Source of the DNA: Streptomyces sp. col6
GTDB lineage: Bacteria; Actinomycetota; Actinomycetes; Streptomycetales; Streptomycetaceae
Length of the DNA stretch: 35,076 nt
Assembly: GCF_008042035.1 (NCBI RefSeq)
Contig: NZ_RDBL01000013.1
Span: forward strand, 1,462,164 to 1,497,239
Reading direction: 5' to 3'
Shown: positions 9,227 through 16,819 of the stretch, piece by piece
Layout: every line of letters starts with the position of its first letter
Numbering within the stretch: position 1 is the first letter of the stretch
Program-made: the position numbers and the translations under genes
Notes under the pieces: generated by a model
Database searches by the model: none
Seen by the model: the letters and a program-made list of their open reading frames with translations, nothing else
What the model was told of the DNA's origin: nothing

Positions 9227-9293
9227 AGCCCCTTCCCCCGTACCGCCTCCCGTTGATTACTCTGGAAGGCGGTGGCGCCCCGTGCGCGCCCCG

Positions 9294-9329
9294 CCCCGCC
9301 CAAAGGCCCACGCGGCCGGCGGGGCTTTT
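9294..9329 (+). terminator. U-tailed intrinsic terminator or attenuator upstream of the CNNM/CBS genes
   Basis: CCCCGCC (9294-9300) pairs with GGCGGGG (9318-9324), followed by CTTTTC. It lies 85 bp before the next start, so it either ends the his/PH transcript or acts as an attenuator in a leader of the CBS genes. A possible -10 TACTCT lies at 9258-9263. The rest of 9227-9413 shows nothing else. Confidence 0.55.
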
Positions 9330-9413
9330 CCTGCGACCCGAGGAGTGACTCCCTCCAGCAATGGACGGATCGTCCGGTAGTACCTGCGCCGCCCCCTCCG
9401 CGGAGGCGGCGGC

Positions 9414-10790
9414 ATGACAACCCCCCTCCTGCTGCTCAGCGCGGCATTCCTTCTCATCCTCGCCAACGGCTTCTTCGTGGCGGCCGAGTTCGGGCTCGTC
9501 ACCGTGGAACGCGCGGACGCCGAGCGCGCCGCCGCCGAGGGCGACCGGCGGGCCCGCACCGTCACAGACGCCCTGCGCGAACTCTCCTTCCAGCTCTCCG
9601 GCACCCAGCTCGGCATCACCATCACCTCCCTGGTGGTCGGCATGCTCGCCGAGCCGGCGCTCGCCCAGCTGCTGGACGGACCCCTCGCCCTGACCGGCCT
9701 GCCCGACGGCGCGATCCCGACCGTCAGCGTGGTGGCGGGCATGCTGCTCGCCGCCGCCGTCCAGATGGTCATCGGCGAACTCGTCCCGAAGAACTGGGCG
9801 GTCTCCCGTCCGCTCACGGTCGCCCGGTTCGTCGCCGGACCGCAGGCCCGCTTCACCCGCCTCTTCCGGCCGGTCATCGGGGCCCTGAACACCGCGGCCA
9901 ACCGGCTCGTACGCCTCCTCGGCGTCGAGCCCACCGAGGAGCTGGCCTCTGCCCGCACCCCCGGTGAGCTGGTCTCCCTCGCCCGGCACTCCGCCGAGGC
10001 GGGCACCCTCGAACAGGACACCGCCGACCTCTTCGTACGGACCCTGTCGCTCGCCGGGCTCACCGCCCAGCACGTGATGACCCCGCGCGTGAAGGTCAGC
10101 GCCCTGCAGACCTCCGCCACCGCCGCGGACGTCCTCAACCTCACCCGTGCCACCGGCCTGTCCCGCTTCCCCGTCTACCGGGAGCGCATCGACGAGGTCG
10201 TCGGCATGATCCACCTCAAGGACGCCCTCGCCGTCCCGGCCCCCGACCGGCTGCGCACCACCGCCGGCCGGATCGCCGTGCCGCCGCTCCTGGTGCCCGA
10301 GACGCTGCCCGTCGAACAGCTGCTCCAGCGGCTGCGCAAGGAGCAGCCGATCGCCGTCGTCGTCGACGAGTACGGCGGCACCGCCGGGGTCGTCACCCTG
10401 GAGGACATCATCGAGGAGCTCGTCGGCGAGGTCCGCGACGAGCACGACGCCGAGGGCGCCGACCGCCCCGAGCTGGCCCCCGCCCCGCCCGAGGACGGCA
10501 GGCCCGCCTGGGACGCCGAGGGCAGCTGCCGCGTCCTCACCCTGCGCCGCATAGGACTCGACGTGCCCGACGGCCCCTACGAGACCGTCGCCGGGCTCGT
10601 CGCCGATCTGCTGGGCCGCATTCCCGCGCCCGGCGACCGGGCCGAGCTCCCCGGCTGGCGGATCGCGGTCCGCCAGGTCGGCCACTACCGCGCCGAGAAG
10701 GTCCGCTTCGTACGCGTGGCGGAGATCCCCGGCGCCGAGGTCCCCGGCGCGGACGCCCCGGAGCCGGCCGTTCTGGAGGCGGCGCGATGA
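9414..10790 (+). CDS. CNNM/CBS-domain membrane protein, HlyC/CorC (YfjD/MpfA) family, full length
   Basis: 458 aa. The N-terminal CNNM (DUF21) membrane domain starts LLLLSAAFLLILANGFFVAAEFGLV and includes VIGELVPKNWA. A CBS pair begins with VMTPR at residue 221 and contains DEYGGTAGVVTLEDIIEELVG (about 318-338). The C-terminal CorC_HlyC domain (about 360-445) follows. Relatives export or sense Mg2+ and other cations. Ribosome site GGAGGCGG before the ATG. The gene overlaps the next paralogue by ATGA, so the two are a translationally coupled tandem pair and probably form a hetero-oligomer. Confidence 0.92.
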   Translation: MTTPLLLLSAAFLLILANGFFVAAEFGLVTVERADAERAAAEGDRRARTVTDALRELSFQLSGTQLGITITSLVVGMLAEPALAQLLDGPLALTGLPDGAIPTVSVVAGMLLAAAVQMVIGELVPKNWAVSRPLTVARFVAGPQARFTRLFRPVIGALNTAANRLVRLLGVEPTEELASARTPGELVSLARHSAEAGTLEQDTADLFVRTLSLAGLTAQHVMTPRVKVSALQTSATAADVLNLTRATGLSRFPVYRERIDEVVGMIHLKDALAVPAPDRLRTTAGRIAVPPLLVPETLPVEQLLQRLRKEQPIAVVVDEYGGTAGVVTLEDIIEELVGEVRDEHDAEGADRPELAPAPPEDGRPAWDAEGSCRVLTLRRIGLDVPDGPYETVAGLVADLLGRIPAPGDRAELPGWRIAVRQVGHYRAEKVRFVRVAEIPGAEVPGADAPEPAVLEAAR

Positions 10791-11884
10791 GCCTCGTACA
10801 ACTGCTCTTCGCCGCACTCCTGGTCCTGGCGAACGGCTTCTTCGTCGGCGCGGAGTTCTCCCTCGTCTCCGTGCGCCGCAGCCAGATCGAACCCCTCGCC
10901 GCGGCCGGTTCGGGCCGCGCCCGCCAGGTGATGTACGGCCTGGAGAACCTGCCCCGGATGATGGCGGCGGCCCAGTTCGGCATCACCGTCTGCTCCCTGA
11001 CCCTGGGTGCCGTCGCCGAACCCACCGTCGCGCACCTCCTGGAGCCGGTCTTCACCGCCGTGCACCTGCCCGAAGGGCTGATCCACCCGCTCGGTTACGT
11101 GCTGGCGCTCGTCCTCGTCGTCTTCCTCCACCTCGTCATCGGCGAGATGGTCCCGAAGAACCTGGCGATGGCCGCGCCGGAGAAGACCGCGCTCTGGCTC
11201 AGCCCCGGCCTCGTCGGCTTCGCCCGGCTCTGCCGGCCGGTCACCGCGGCGCTCGGCGCCTGCGCCCGGCTGGTGCTGCGCCTTTTCGGCGTCGAACCGA
11301 AGGACGAGGTGGAGGCCGTCTTCACGAGCGAGCAGCTCAACCGCCTCGTGGAGGACTCCGGGCAGGCGGGTCTCATCGAACCCGAGGCGCAGGAACGGCT
11401 GGAGGACGCGTTGGAGCTGGGCAGCAGGCCGGTCACCGACGTGCTGCTGCGCCGGGCCGCCCTGGTGACGGTGGACCCCTCCGTCACCCCGCGCCGGATC
11501 GAGGAGCTGACGGTCCGCACGGGCTTCTCGCGCTTCCCGGTCTGCGCCGAGGGCGGCGGGCCCTTCATGGGCTACCTGCACGTGAAGGACGTCCTCGACC
11601 TGGAGGACGGTGAGCGGGCGGTGCCGCAGCAGCTGTGGCGCCCGATGGCGACCGTACGGGCCGAACTCCCGCTGGACGACGCCCTCACCGTGATGCGCCG
11701 CGCCGCCACGCACCTCGCCCAGGTCGCCGACGCATCGGGCCGGGTGCTCGGCCTGGTCGCGATGGAGGACGTCCTGGAGACGCTGGTCGGCGAGGTACGC
11801 GACCCGGCGCACCGGGTGGCGGAGCCGCGTCGCACGGAGGAGCGGACGACGGACCCGGACGGGGCGGGCGCCCTGGTCGGCTGA
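10787..11884 (+). CDS. CNNM/CBS-domain membrane protein, short paralogue lacking the CorC_HlyC domain
   Basis: 365 aa. Same architecture as the preceding gene (LLVLANGFFVGAEFSLVSVRRSQIE, then VIGEMVPKNLAMA, then CBS pair), but it ends about 25 residues after the second CBS domain, so the C-terminal CorC_HlyC domain is absent. The first CBS opening reads VTDVLLRRA instead of the usual VMTPR, and the second ends VAMEDVLETLVGEV. The ATG lies in the stop of the upstream gene. Such long/short tandem pairs are common in actinobacteria. A cation-transport or sensing role is inferred from family. Confidence 0.9.
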   Translation: MSLVQLLFAALLVLANGFFVGAEFSLVSVRRSQIEPLAAAGSGRARQVMYGLENLPRMMAAAQFGITVCSLTLGAVAEPTVAHLLEPVFTAVHLPEGLIHPLGYVLALVLVVFLHLVIGEMVPKNLAMAAPEKTALWLSPGLVGFARLCRPVTAALGACARLVLRLFGVEPKDEVEAVFTSEQLNRLVEDSGQAGLIEPEAQERLEDALELGSRPVTDVLLRRAALVTVDPSVTPRRIEELTVRTGFSRFPVCAEGGGPFMGYLHVKDVLDLEDGERAVPQQLWRPMATVRAELPLDDALTVMRRAATHLAQVADASGRVLGLVAMEDVLETLVGEVRDPAHRVAEPRRTEERTTDPDGAGALVG

Positions 11885-11890
11885 GCCGCG

Positions 11891-11922
11891 CCCCGGCCGC
11901 CGGAGGTTTCCGGTGGCCGGGG
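11891..11922. terminator. Bidirectional terminator between the CBS gene and the AAA+ gene
   Basis: CCCCGGCC (11891-11898) pairs with GGCCGGGG (11915-11922), with an inner CCGGA/TCCGG helix and a GGTT loop. It lies in the 45-bp gap between two convergent genes. Confidence 0.75.
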
Positions 11923-11929
11923 CCGCTGT

Positions 11930-13834
11930 TCACAGGCCCGGCGGTTCCTGCTGCCCCCGGCCGACCGGCCCGCGTCCCGACAGCACCTCGCCGTACGCCT
12001 GCATCAGGTCCGGCAGCCGCAGCGTGGCCAGGTCGTCCCGGGTCGGCACCGTCGTACAGCCCGAGAGCCGCAGATCGCGGTAGGCGCAGCTCTTCTCGTA
12101 CAGCGTCCGCAGGAAGCGGCCGTTGCCCAGCTCGTCCAGCCAGCCCTGGCCGACGACGTGGCCGCTGATCGAGCGCAGCTCCTCCAGCGACTCCTCGTCC
12201 CAGGCGTCGCCGTTCTCCGCGGCCAGCACCTCGCCGATCGCGGTGAGCTCCAGCGGCCGGTAGCTGGGGAAGTCCACCCGGGTGGTGAAGCGCGAGGAGA
12301 GCCCGGGGTTGGTGGACAGCAGCCGGTCCATGCCCTCCGGATAGCCGGCCAGGATGACGACAAGATGGTCCCGGTTGTCCTCCGCCCGCTTGAGCAGGAC
12401 CTGAAGGGCCTCGTCGCCGTACGCGTCACCCTTGCTGTACCCGGTGTTGGAGAGGCTGTACGCCTCGTCGACGAACAGCACCCCGCCCAGCGCCGAATCG
12501 ATCAGCTCGTTCGCCTTCACCGCGGTCTGGCCCAGGAACTCGCCCACCAGATCGGCCCGTTGGGCCTCCACCAGATGGTCCCCGCCGAGCAGGCCCAGCG
12601 CGTAGAACACCCGGCCCAGGATGCGGGCCACCGTCGTCTTGCCGGTGCCGGAGGGCCCGGAGAAGACGAAGTGCCGCTTCGGCGGCTGTACGGGCAGCCC
12701 CTGGCCCGCCCGCAGCCGCGCCATGTTCAGCTGCGCCGACAGGGCCTTCACCTGCCGTTTCACCGGCTCCAGACCGACCATCCGCTCCAGCTCGGCCAGC
12801 GCCTCGGCCAGCAGCGCCGGGTCGCTGGGCCCGGCCGGGAAGGGCTGCGCCGGCCCCGAGGCCTTCGCCCGTACGCCGCCGGGCAGCGGGGAGACCCCGA
12901 CGCCGGGCGGGTCGGCGGGCTCACCGCCCGGTGACAGCTCCCGGCCGTCCGGCTGCTCGGCGCCCGGCGACGGCGCGGACTCCGCCAGGCCCTCCGCGCA
13001 GACCCCGTCCGCCTCCATACCGGTCAGGGACACGGCCGCCAGCCCGGACATGTCCTCGGTGCCGTCGAGCCCGTCGTAGTCCGCGATGGCCGCGAGCCGC
13101 GCGGAGGTGTCCATGAAGGCGGGGTCGATCCGGTGCACGGCCCGGTACAGCGGCAGGGCCGCGGCACTGCGGCCGGTTCCCTCGTGCGCGCGGGCCAGCC
13201 AGTAGCGCAGCTCCTTGCGCTGCGGCTGTTCGCTGCGGCAGCGCATCAGGGCCGTCGCGAGCATCGGCTCGGCCTGCCCGTACATCTCCAGCCGCACCCG
13301 TGCCATCCCGCCGAACAGCCCCGCCTCGATGCCGAGCATCGGATCGTCGATCAGCTGCTCGGTGTGGCGTACGAGCTGCTCCCAGTCCTTGACCAGATAG
13401 GAGCGGCAGGCGTGCAGGAAGCGGACCTGGGCATCGGTCTCCACCGGCGGCAGCGCGGCCAGCGCCCGGTCCAGCTCGGCCACATGGCGGCCGTCCAGCC
13501 AGTGCGAGGCGTGCGCCAGCAGCAGGTCGCGCGGGCTCTCCAGGACCGGCTGCACCCACCAGCCCAGCCAGTACCACGAGTTCAGCGTGCGCCGGTGGCG
13601 GCCGCGCTGTTCACCGAAGCGGTCGCGGTGGCGGTGCATGTGCAGCAGGGCCGACGCCGTGTCGACGCGCAGCGCGTGCAGACCGAGCCACGCGTCCGCC
13701 ATCCCGGGGTCCTGCCGGACGGCCGCCCGGAACTCCTCCTCCGCCTGCGGATAGGCGCCCATCGTGTAGGCGTCCACGCCCCGCAGCCACGCGAGGTCGG
13801 CCGGGGCCTGTGCGCCCTGCGTACCGAAGCCCAT
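11930..13834 (-). CDS. EccA-like TPR-AAA+ ATPase (CbxX/CfxQ type)
   Basis: 634 aa. The ATG at 13834 begins MGFGTQGAQAPADLAWLRG and has GGGGGA upstream; the open frame extends further but with poor starts. Residues about 1-270 form TPR-like helical repeats (DAYTMGAYPQAEEEF, YWLARAHEGTGRSAAALPLY). A low-complexity Pro/Gly/Ser linker follows. The AAA+ domain begins about 345: Walker A GPSGTGKT with K399, Walker B LFVDEAYSL with D456/E457, sensor ILAGYPEGMD, Arg-finger region GLSSRFTTRVDFP. TPR plus CbxX is the architecture of EccA, the cytosolic ATPase of type VII secretion, but no WXG100 or Ecc membrane genes are here. It may act on another partner. Confidence 0.88.
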   Translation of the reverse strand: MGFGTQGAQAPADLAWLRGVDAYTMGAYPQAEEEFRAAVRQDPGMADAWLGLHALRVDTASALLHMHRHRDRFGEQRGRHRRTLNSWYWLGWWVQPVLESPRDLLLAHASHWLDGRHVAELDRALAALPPVETDAQVRFLHACRSYLVKDWEQLVRHTEQLIDDPMLGIEAGLFGGMARVRLEMYGQAEPMLATALMRCRSEQPQRKELRYWLARAHEGTGRSAAALPLYRAVHRIDPAFMDTSARLAAIADYDGLDGTEDMSGLAAVSLTGMEADGVCAEGLAESAPSPGAEQPDGRELSPGGEPADPPGVGVSPLPGGVRAKASGPAQPFPAGPSDPALLAEALAELERMVGLEPVKRQVKALSAQLNMARLRAGQGLPVQPPKRHFVFSGPSGTGKTTVARILGRVFYALGLLGGDHLVEAQRADLVGEFLGQTAVKANELIDSALGGVLFVDEAYSLSNTGYSKGDAYGDEALQVLLKRAEDNRDHLVVILAGYPEGMDRLLSTNPGLSSRFTTRVDFPSYRPLELTAIGEVLAAENGDAWDEESLEELRSISGHVVGQGWLDELGNGRFLRTLYEKSCAYRDLRLSGCTTVPTRDDLATLRLPDLMQAYGEVLSGRGPVGRGQQEPPGL

Positions 13835-13924
13835 CAGGTCCCCCACAAACGTGCCCCCAGGATGTCCCGCCGCCCGAAAGCCCGCCGAGGCGCGCCGAAT
13901 CGCTGTGCCGTGGACGGGAATTGA

Positions 13925-13953
13925 CCGCACCGAGAGGCATCGTACCTGTGCGG
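13925..13953 (-). promoter_or_regulatory. Possible -10 within an inverted repeat upstream of the AAA+ gene
   Basis: On the minus strand TACGAT (13939-13944) resembles a -10 box. It is bracketed by CCGCAC/GTGCGG (13925-13930 and 13948-13953), a perfect 6-bp inverted repeat. No -35 matches well. The site lies about 100 bp before the start codon. Confidence 0.3.
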
Positions 13954-14033
13954 TGCGTATCCGACGAAGGGTGCCGCAGGCCCGGGACGCGTCGTGACCC
14001 AGGGTGAGATCGGGAGGGTCGGAGAGGTGCGGG

Positions 14034-14096
14034 GAGCACAGGACGAAGCCCCCGGTCACGGGGGAACAACCGGGGGCTTCGCGTCTGTGGGGGCTC
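14034..14096. terminator. Strong hairpin between the kinase gene and the AAA+ gene (terminator or leader structure)
   Basis: A perfect 13-bp stem (14044-14056 with 14069-14081, 12-nt loop) is extended outward by CACAG/CTGTG (14037-14041, 14085-14089). It lies about 146 bp downstream of the minus-strand kinase stop, so termination of that gene is the simplest role. It is also downstream of a candidate promoter at 14117-14145, so it could instead sit in the leader of the AAA+ gene. The remainder of 13835-14226 shows only the promoter candidates listed. Confidence 0.65.
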
Positions 14097-14116
14097 CGAA
14101 AAGCCGCACATTGAGA

Positions 14117-14145
14117 ACGTAAGACCTGTACCGCCCCCCGGTCAA
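14117..14145 (-). promoter_or_regulatory. Candidate housekeeping promoter for the AAA+ gene
   Basis: On the minus strand TTGACC (14140-14145) and TTACGT (14117-14122) are separated by 17 bp. It points toward the AAA+ start about 280 bp away, with the strong hairpin in between. The -10 is imperfect. Confidence 0.35.
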
Positions 14146-14226
14146 GCGGAGTTGAGGTACTCGCGAGTCGATTTCCGGTTGCTCAGTACGGAGACGCGAG
14201 CCGGTCACACCCGGTGACGGAACGGT

Positions 14227-14811
14227 TCAGCACTGCTCCCGTACGGGTCCCTTCCGCCACTCGTACCCCACAGGCAACTGCCGTACCAGAGCATCCGCCC
14301 AGGGGCGGGACGGGTCGGCCGAGAAGTGGGCCGTCTCGGCCGCGGTCCAGCCGTCCCAGAACGAGCGCAGCGCGGGCCCGTCGCGCCTGCGGCCCCGATC
14401 CCAGGACTCCTCGGCCCCGAGATCCATCCACAGCAGCCGGGCCAGCAGGGGCCGCAGGGAGCGCCGGCCGGCACCGACCCCCTCGATCAGGATCACGGGG
14501 GCGGGCTCCAGGGTCCTGACCGGTCCGAAGGCCCGCTCCGTCCAGTCGTACGGCGCGTACCGCGCGGGCTCGCCGCGCGAGAGCGGCCCCGTCACCTGCT
14601 CGCGCAGCCGGTCCGTCCAGGCGAACAGCTCCTCGTGCGTCGCCAGGTCGTCCAGGTGCAGCACGGGCGCCCCGCCGAGCGCCGTCGCGAGCCGGCCGGC
14701 GAAGGTGCTCTTGCCCGATCCCGCGTGCCCGTCGACGGCGATCAGCCGCACCGGTCCGCAGGACGGCGCGAGAGCGCGCAGCCGGGCGGCATGGGAAGCG
14801 AGGTCGTCCAT
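14227..14811 (-). CDS. Uridine kinase-like P-loop NTPase
   Basis: 194 aa cytosolic protein. The P-loop GHAGSGKST has K34, and LHLDDLATHEELFAW supplies the acidic substrate-side loop as in uridine kinase/phosphoribulokinase-like enzymes. APVILIEGVGAGRRSLRPLL resembles the Walker B/strand-3 region. GRRRDGP looks like an arginine-rich lid. It is likely a nucleoside or small-metabolite kinase, but the substrate cannot be read from the sequence. It is transcribed divergently from the C39-like peptidase gene, with a 12-bp AT-rich palindrome (14881-14892) in the shared region. Confidence 0.85.
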   Translation of the reverse strand: MDDLASHAARLRALAPSCGPVRLIAVDGHAGSGKSTFAGRLATALGGAPVLHLDDLATHEELFAWTDRLREQVTGPLSRGEPARYAPYDWTERAFGPVRTLEPAPVILIEGVGAGRRSLRPLLARLLWMDLGAEESWDRGRRRDGPALRSFWDGWTAAETAHFSADPSRPWADALVRQLPVGYEWRKGPVREQC

Positions 14812-14880
14812 GGGCCCAGCCTACGAGCCGGGTGCGCGCTGGGCCGTTCGGACCAGCCGCAGGTCACGCCAGTGGTAGAG

Positions 14881-14892
14881 ACCAATATTGGT
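14881..14892. promoter_or_regulatory. AT-rich perfect palindrome in a divergent promoter region
   Basis: ACCAATATTGGT is a perfect 12-bp palindrome, conspicuous in a GC-rich background. It lies in the 188-bp region between the divergent kinase and peptidase genes, which is where an operator controlling both would sit. No regulator is identified. Confidence 0.45.
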
Positions 14893-14999
14893 TGATCGGC
14901 ACGGGCCGAATCGCTGGCCGAACGGGGACGCGAACCGCGATAGTTGGCGCACTGTCGTGCACCGCAGCCCCATTCCGCCGACGACCGGGGGTCTCGCCC

Positions 15000-16352
15000 A
15001 TGCCCAGTCCCACCTCACGCCGTACCGTGCTCGCCGCCGCCATTGCCGCTGCCGCCGGCGCCGGAGCACTGTCGTCCGCCGCCTCCGCGTCCGCCGCACC
15101 GCGACGCGACAGGCCCGCGCCGCCCTCCGTGGACAACCACGCCTGGACCACGTACCCCGACTGGCGTTTCGGCCGGAACGAGGGGACGCGCGCGGTCGCC
15201 GGCCTCCGTGCGGGCCTCGCCATCGCCCACCCGCTGGGCCGTACGGACTACACCGACCCGCACACCGGCACCACCGCCGCGTGGGAGTACGCGACCTGGA
15301 CCTCCCCGGTCCACCGCTCCTCCGTCCCCGCCACCGAGGTCATCGCCTCCTGGAACGCGGACACCCCGGCCGGCACCTGGATCCAGACCGAACTGCGCGG
15401 CACATACTCCGACGGCACCGAGACCCCCTGGTACGTGATGGGCCGCTGGGCCGCCGGTGACGGGGACATCCGCCGTACCTCGGTGGACGACCAGAGCGAC
15501 GGCAAGAGCTCGATCTGGACGGACACCTTCTCGGTGGACGACGCCGCGAGCGGGCTGCGCCTGGTCTCGTACCGCCTCCGGCTGACCCTGTACCGCACCC
15601 CGGGCACCCGGCTCACCCCGACGGTGTGGCGGGTGGGCGCGATGGCCTCGGACATCCCCGACCGCTTCACGGTGCCCGCCAGCACCCCGGGCCTGGTCCG
15701 CGAACTGCCGGTGCCGCGCTACTCGCAGAACCTCCACGTCGGCCAGTACCCCGAGTACGACAACGGCGGCGAGGCGTGGTGCAGCCCCACCTCCTCGCAG
15801 ATGATCATCGAGTACTGGGGCCGCAAGCCCTCCGCCGACGACCTCGCCTGGGTCGAGCCCGGCATACAGGATCCCCAGGTCTGCCACGCGGCGCGCTTCA
15901 CGTACGACAACCAGTACGAGGGCTGCGGCAACTGGCCGTTCAACGCCGCCTACGCGGCCACGTACCGCGACATGAGCGCCGCCGTCACCCGGCTCGGCTC
16001 CCTGAACGACGTGGAGACCCTGGTCCGCGCGGGCATCCCGGTCATCACCTCGCAGTCCTTCCTCAAGGAGGAGCTGACCGGCGCGGGCTACGGCACCTCC
16101 GGCCACTTGATGACGGTCATCGGCTTCACCGCGGACGGCGACGTCATCGCCAACGACCCCGCCTCCCCGGACGACGACGCGGTCCGCCACGTCTACAAGC
16201 GCCACGAGTGGGAGACGATCTGGCTGCGGACGAAGCGGTACGACGCGAACGGCAACGTCAAGAGCGGGACGGGCGGGGTCTGTTACGTCTACTGGCCGGC
16301 CCGCCCGACCCCGGCACAGCGGTGGGCGCTGCGGTCCTTCGGGCTGGTCTGA
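15000..16352 (+). CDS. Secreted C39-like cysteine peptidase (PF13529 type)
   Basis: 450 aa. The start at 15000 is followed by SRRTVLAAAIAAAAGAGAL, a twin-arginine signal with an ASA-A cleavage region near residue 33, so Tat export of a folded enzyme is likely. Residues about 40-230 form a beta-rich domain with many Trp/Thr. The C-terminal papain-like domain has C261 in GEAWCSPTSSQMI, H369 in SGHLMTVIGF and D386 in IANDPAS, a plausible Cys-His-Asp triad. C39-like-2 domains are common in secreted actinobacterial proteins and are not tied to bacteriocin ABC exporters; none is nearby. Substrate is unknown. The ribosome site is weak (GGGGGTCTCGCCC). Confidence 0.88.
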   Translation: MPSPTSRRTVLAAAIAAAAGAGALSSAASASAAPRRDRPAPPSVDNHAWTTYPDWRFGRNEGTRAVAGLRAGLAIAHPLGRTDYTDPHTGTTAAWEYATWTSPVHRSSVPATEVIASWNADTPAGTWIQTELRGTYSDGTETPWYVMGRWAAGDGDIRRTSVDDQSDGKSSIWTDTFSVDDAASGLRLVSYRLRLTLYRTPGTRLTPTVWRVGAMASDIPDRFTVPASTPGLVRELPVPRYSQNLHVGQYPEYDNGGEAWCSPTSSQMIIEYWGRKPSADDLAWVEPGIQDPQVCHAARFTYDNQYEGCGNWPFNAAYAATYRDMSAAVTRLGSLNDVETLVRAGIPVITSQSFLKEELTGAGYGTSGHLMTVIGFTADGDVIANDPASPDDDAVRHVYKRHEWETIWLRTKRYDANGNVKSGTGGVCYVYWPARPTPAQRWALRSFGLV

Positions 16353-16377
16353 GCCCCCGCCCGTCCCCGGCCCGGAC

Positions 16378-16412
16378 CCGTGCGGGGCGGTGAAGTCCAC
16401 TGCCCCGCACGG
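16378..16412 (+). terminator. Terminator behind the C39-like peptidase
   Basis: Continuous 15-bp stem (16378-16392 with 16398-16412, one G-U pair) with the 5-nt loop AAGTC, 26 bp after the stop codon. It insulates the peptidase gene from the CHAT cassette. Confidence 0.85.
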
Positions 16413-16424
16413 CTGGTGACTGCC

Positions 16425-16478
16425 ATTCGGGCGAATCCTCCGCTTCACCGGACCGTGCTCCGGCCCCCGGGCTACAGT
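16425..16478 (+). promoter_or_regulatory. Candidate promoter and operator of the CHAT cassette
   Basis: TACAGT (16473-16478) could be a -10, 41 bp before the first start codon; no good -35 is visible. Upstream is the inverted repeat ATTCG-GG-CGAAT (16425-16436), a possible regulator site. Low certainty. Confidence 0.3.
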
Positions 16479-16519
16479 GCGTGGCGGGACGACATACGGC
16501 CGAGAGCCCGGGGGGTCGG

Positions 16520-16792
16520 ATGGTGCGGCGCGACCACGACGAGGAAGCCGACGACTGGTTCGGCGGCGACGAGCCGCTGGACGTCGAGGCGGCCGACGGT
16601 CACCTCGCCCTCGCACCGCCGGCGCAGGCGCTGGGTGTCGCCTCCTTCAGCTGGCAGTGCTCCCGCGAACCCGGGGAGACCGCGCCCTGCACCACCGACA
16701 AGCCGGGCAGCATGGACTTCCCCCAGGACGGCGACTTCCTGTGCGCGTGCGGCGCGGAGCTGGTCTACCGGCGGCGGAACCCGCGGGGCTGA
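16520..16792 (+). CDS. Small acidic four-cysteine protein, first gene of the CHAT cassette
   Basis: 90 aa, not recognised. The ATG at 16520 follows GGGGGG; an upstream GTG (16481) is possible. The first 30 residues are strongly acidic (DHDEEADDWFGGDEPLDVEAAD). The second half has C47, C57, C75 and C77 with FSWQC, the spacing CxC and a basic tail YRRRN. This could be a small zinc-binding or disulphide module. It has no signal peptide, so zinc is more likely than disulphides. It lies 27 bp upstream of the membrane gene and shares its direction, so it is probably co-transcribed with the CHAT protease. Confidence 0.7.
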   Translation: MVRRDHDEEADDWFGGDEPLDVEAADGHLALAPPAQALGVASFSWQCSREPGETAPCTTDKPGSMDFPQDGDFLCACGAELVYRRRNPRG

Positions 16793-16819
16793 GCCGGGGC
16801 GGAGACCGGGAGGGCTGCC

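Noticed and set aside
13835..14059. N-terminal extension of the AAA+ gene
   Set aside because: The added residues are Arg/Pro/Ser-rich with no conservation pattern, and MGFGTQ at 13834 has a G-rich ribosome site.
14034..14096. Possible tRNA or structured RNA gene
   Set aside because: A single long hairpin with no T-loop GGTTC sequence, anticodon arm or acceptor pairing; a terminator explains it.
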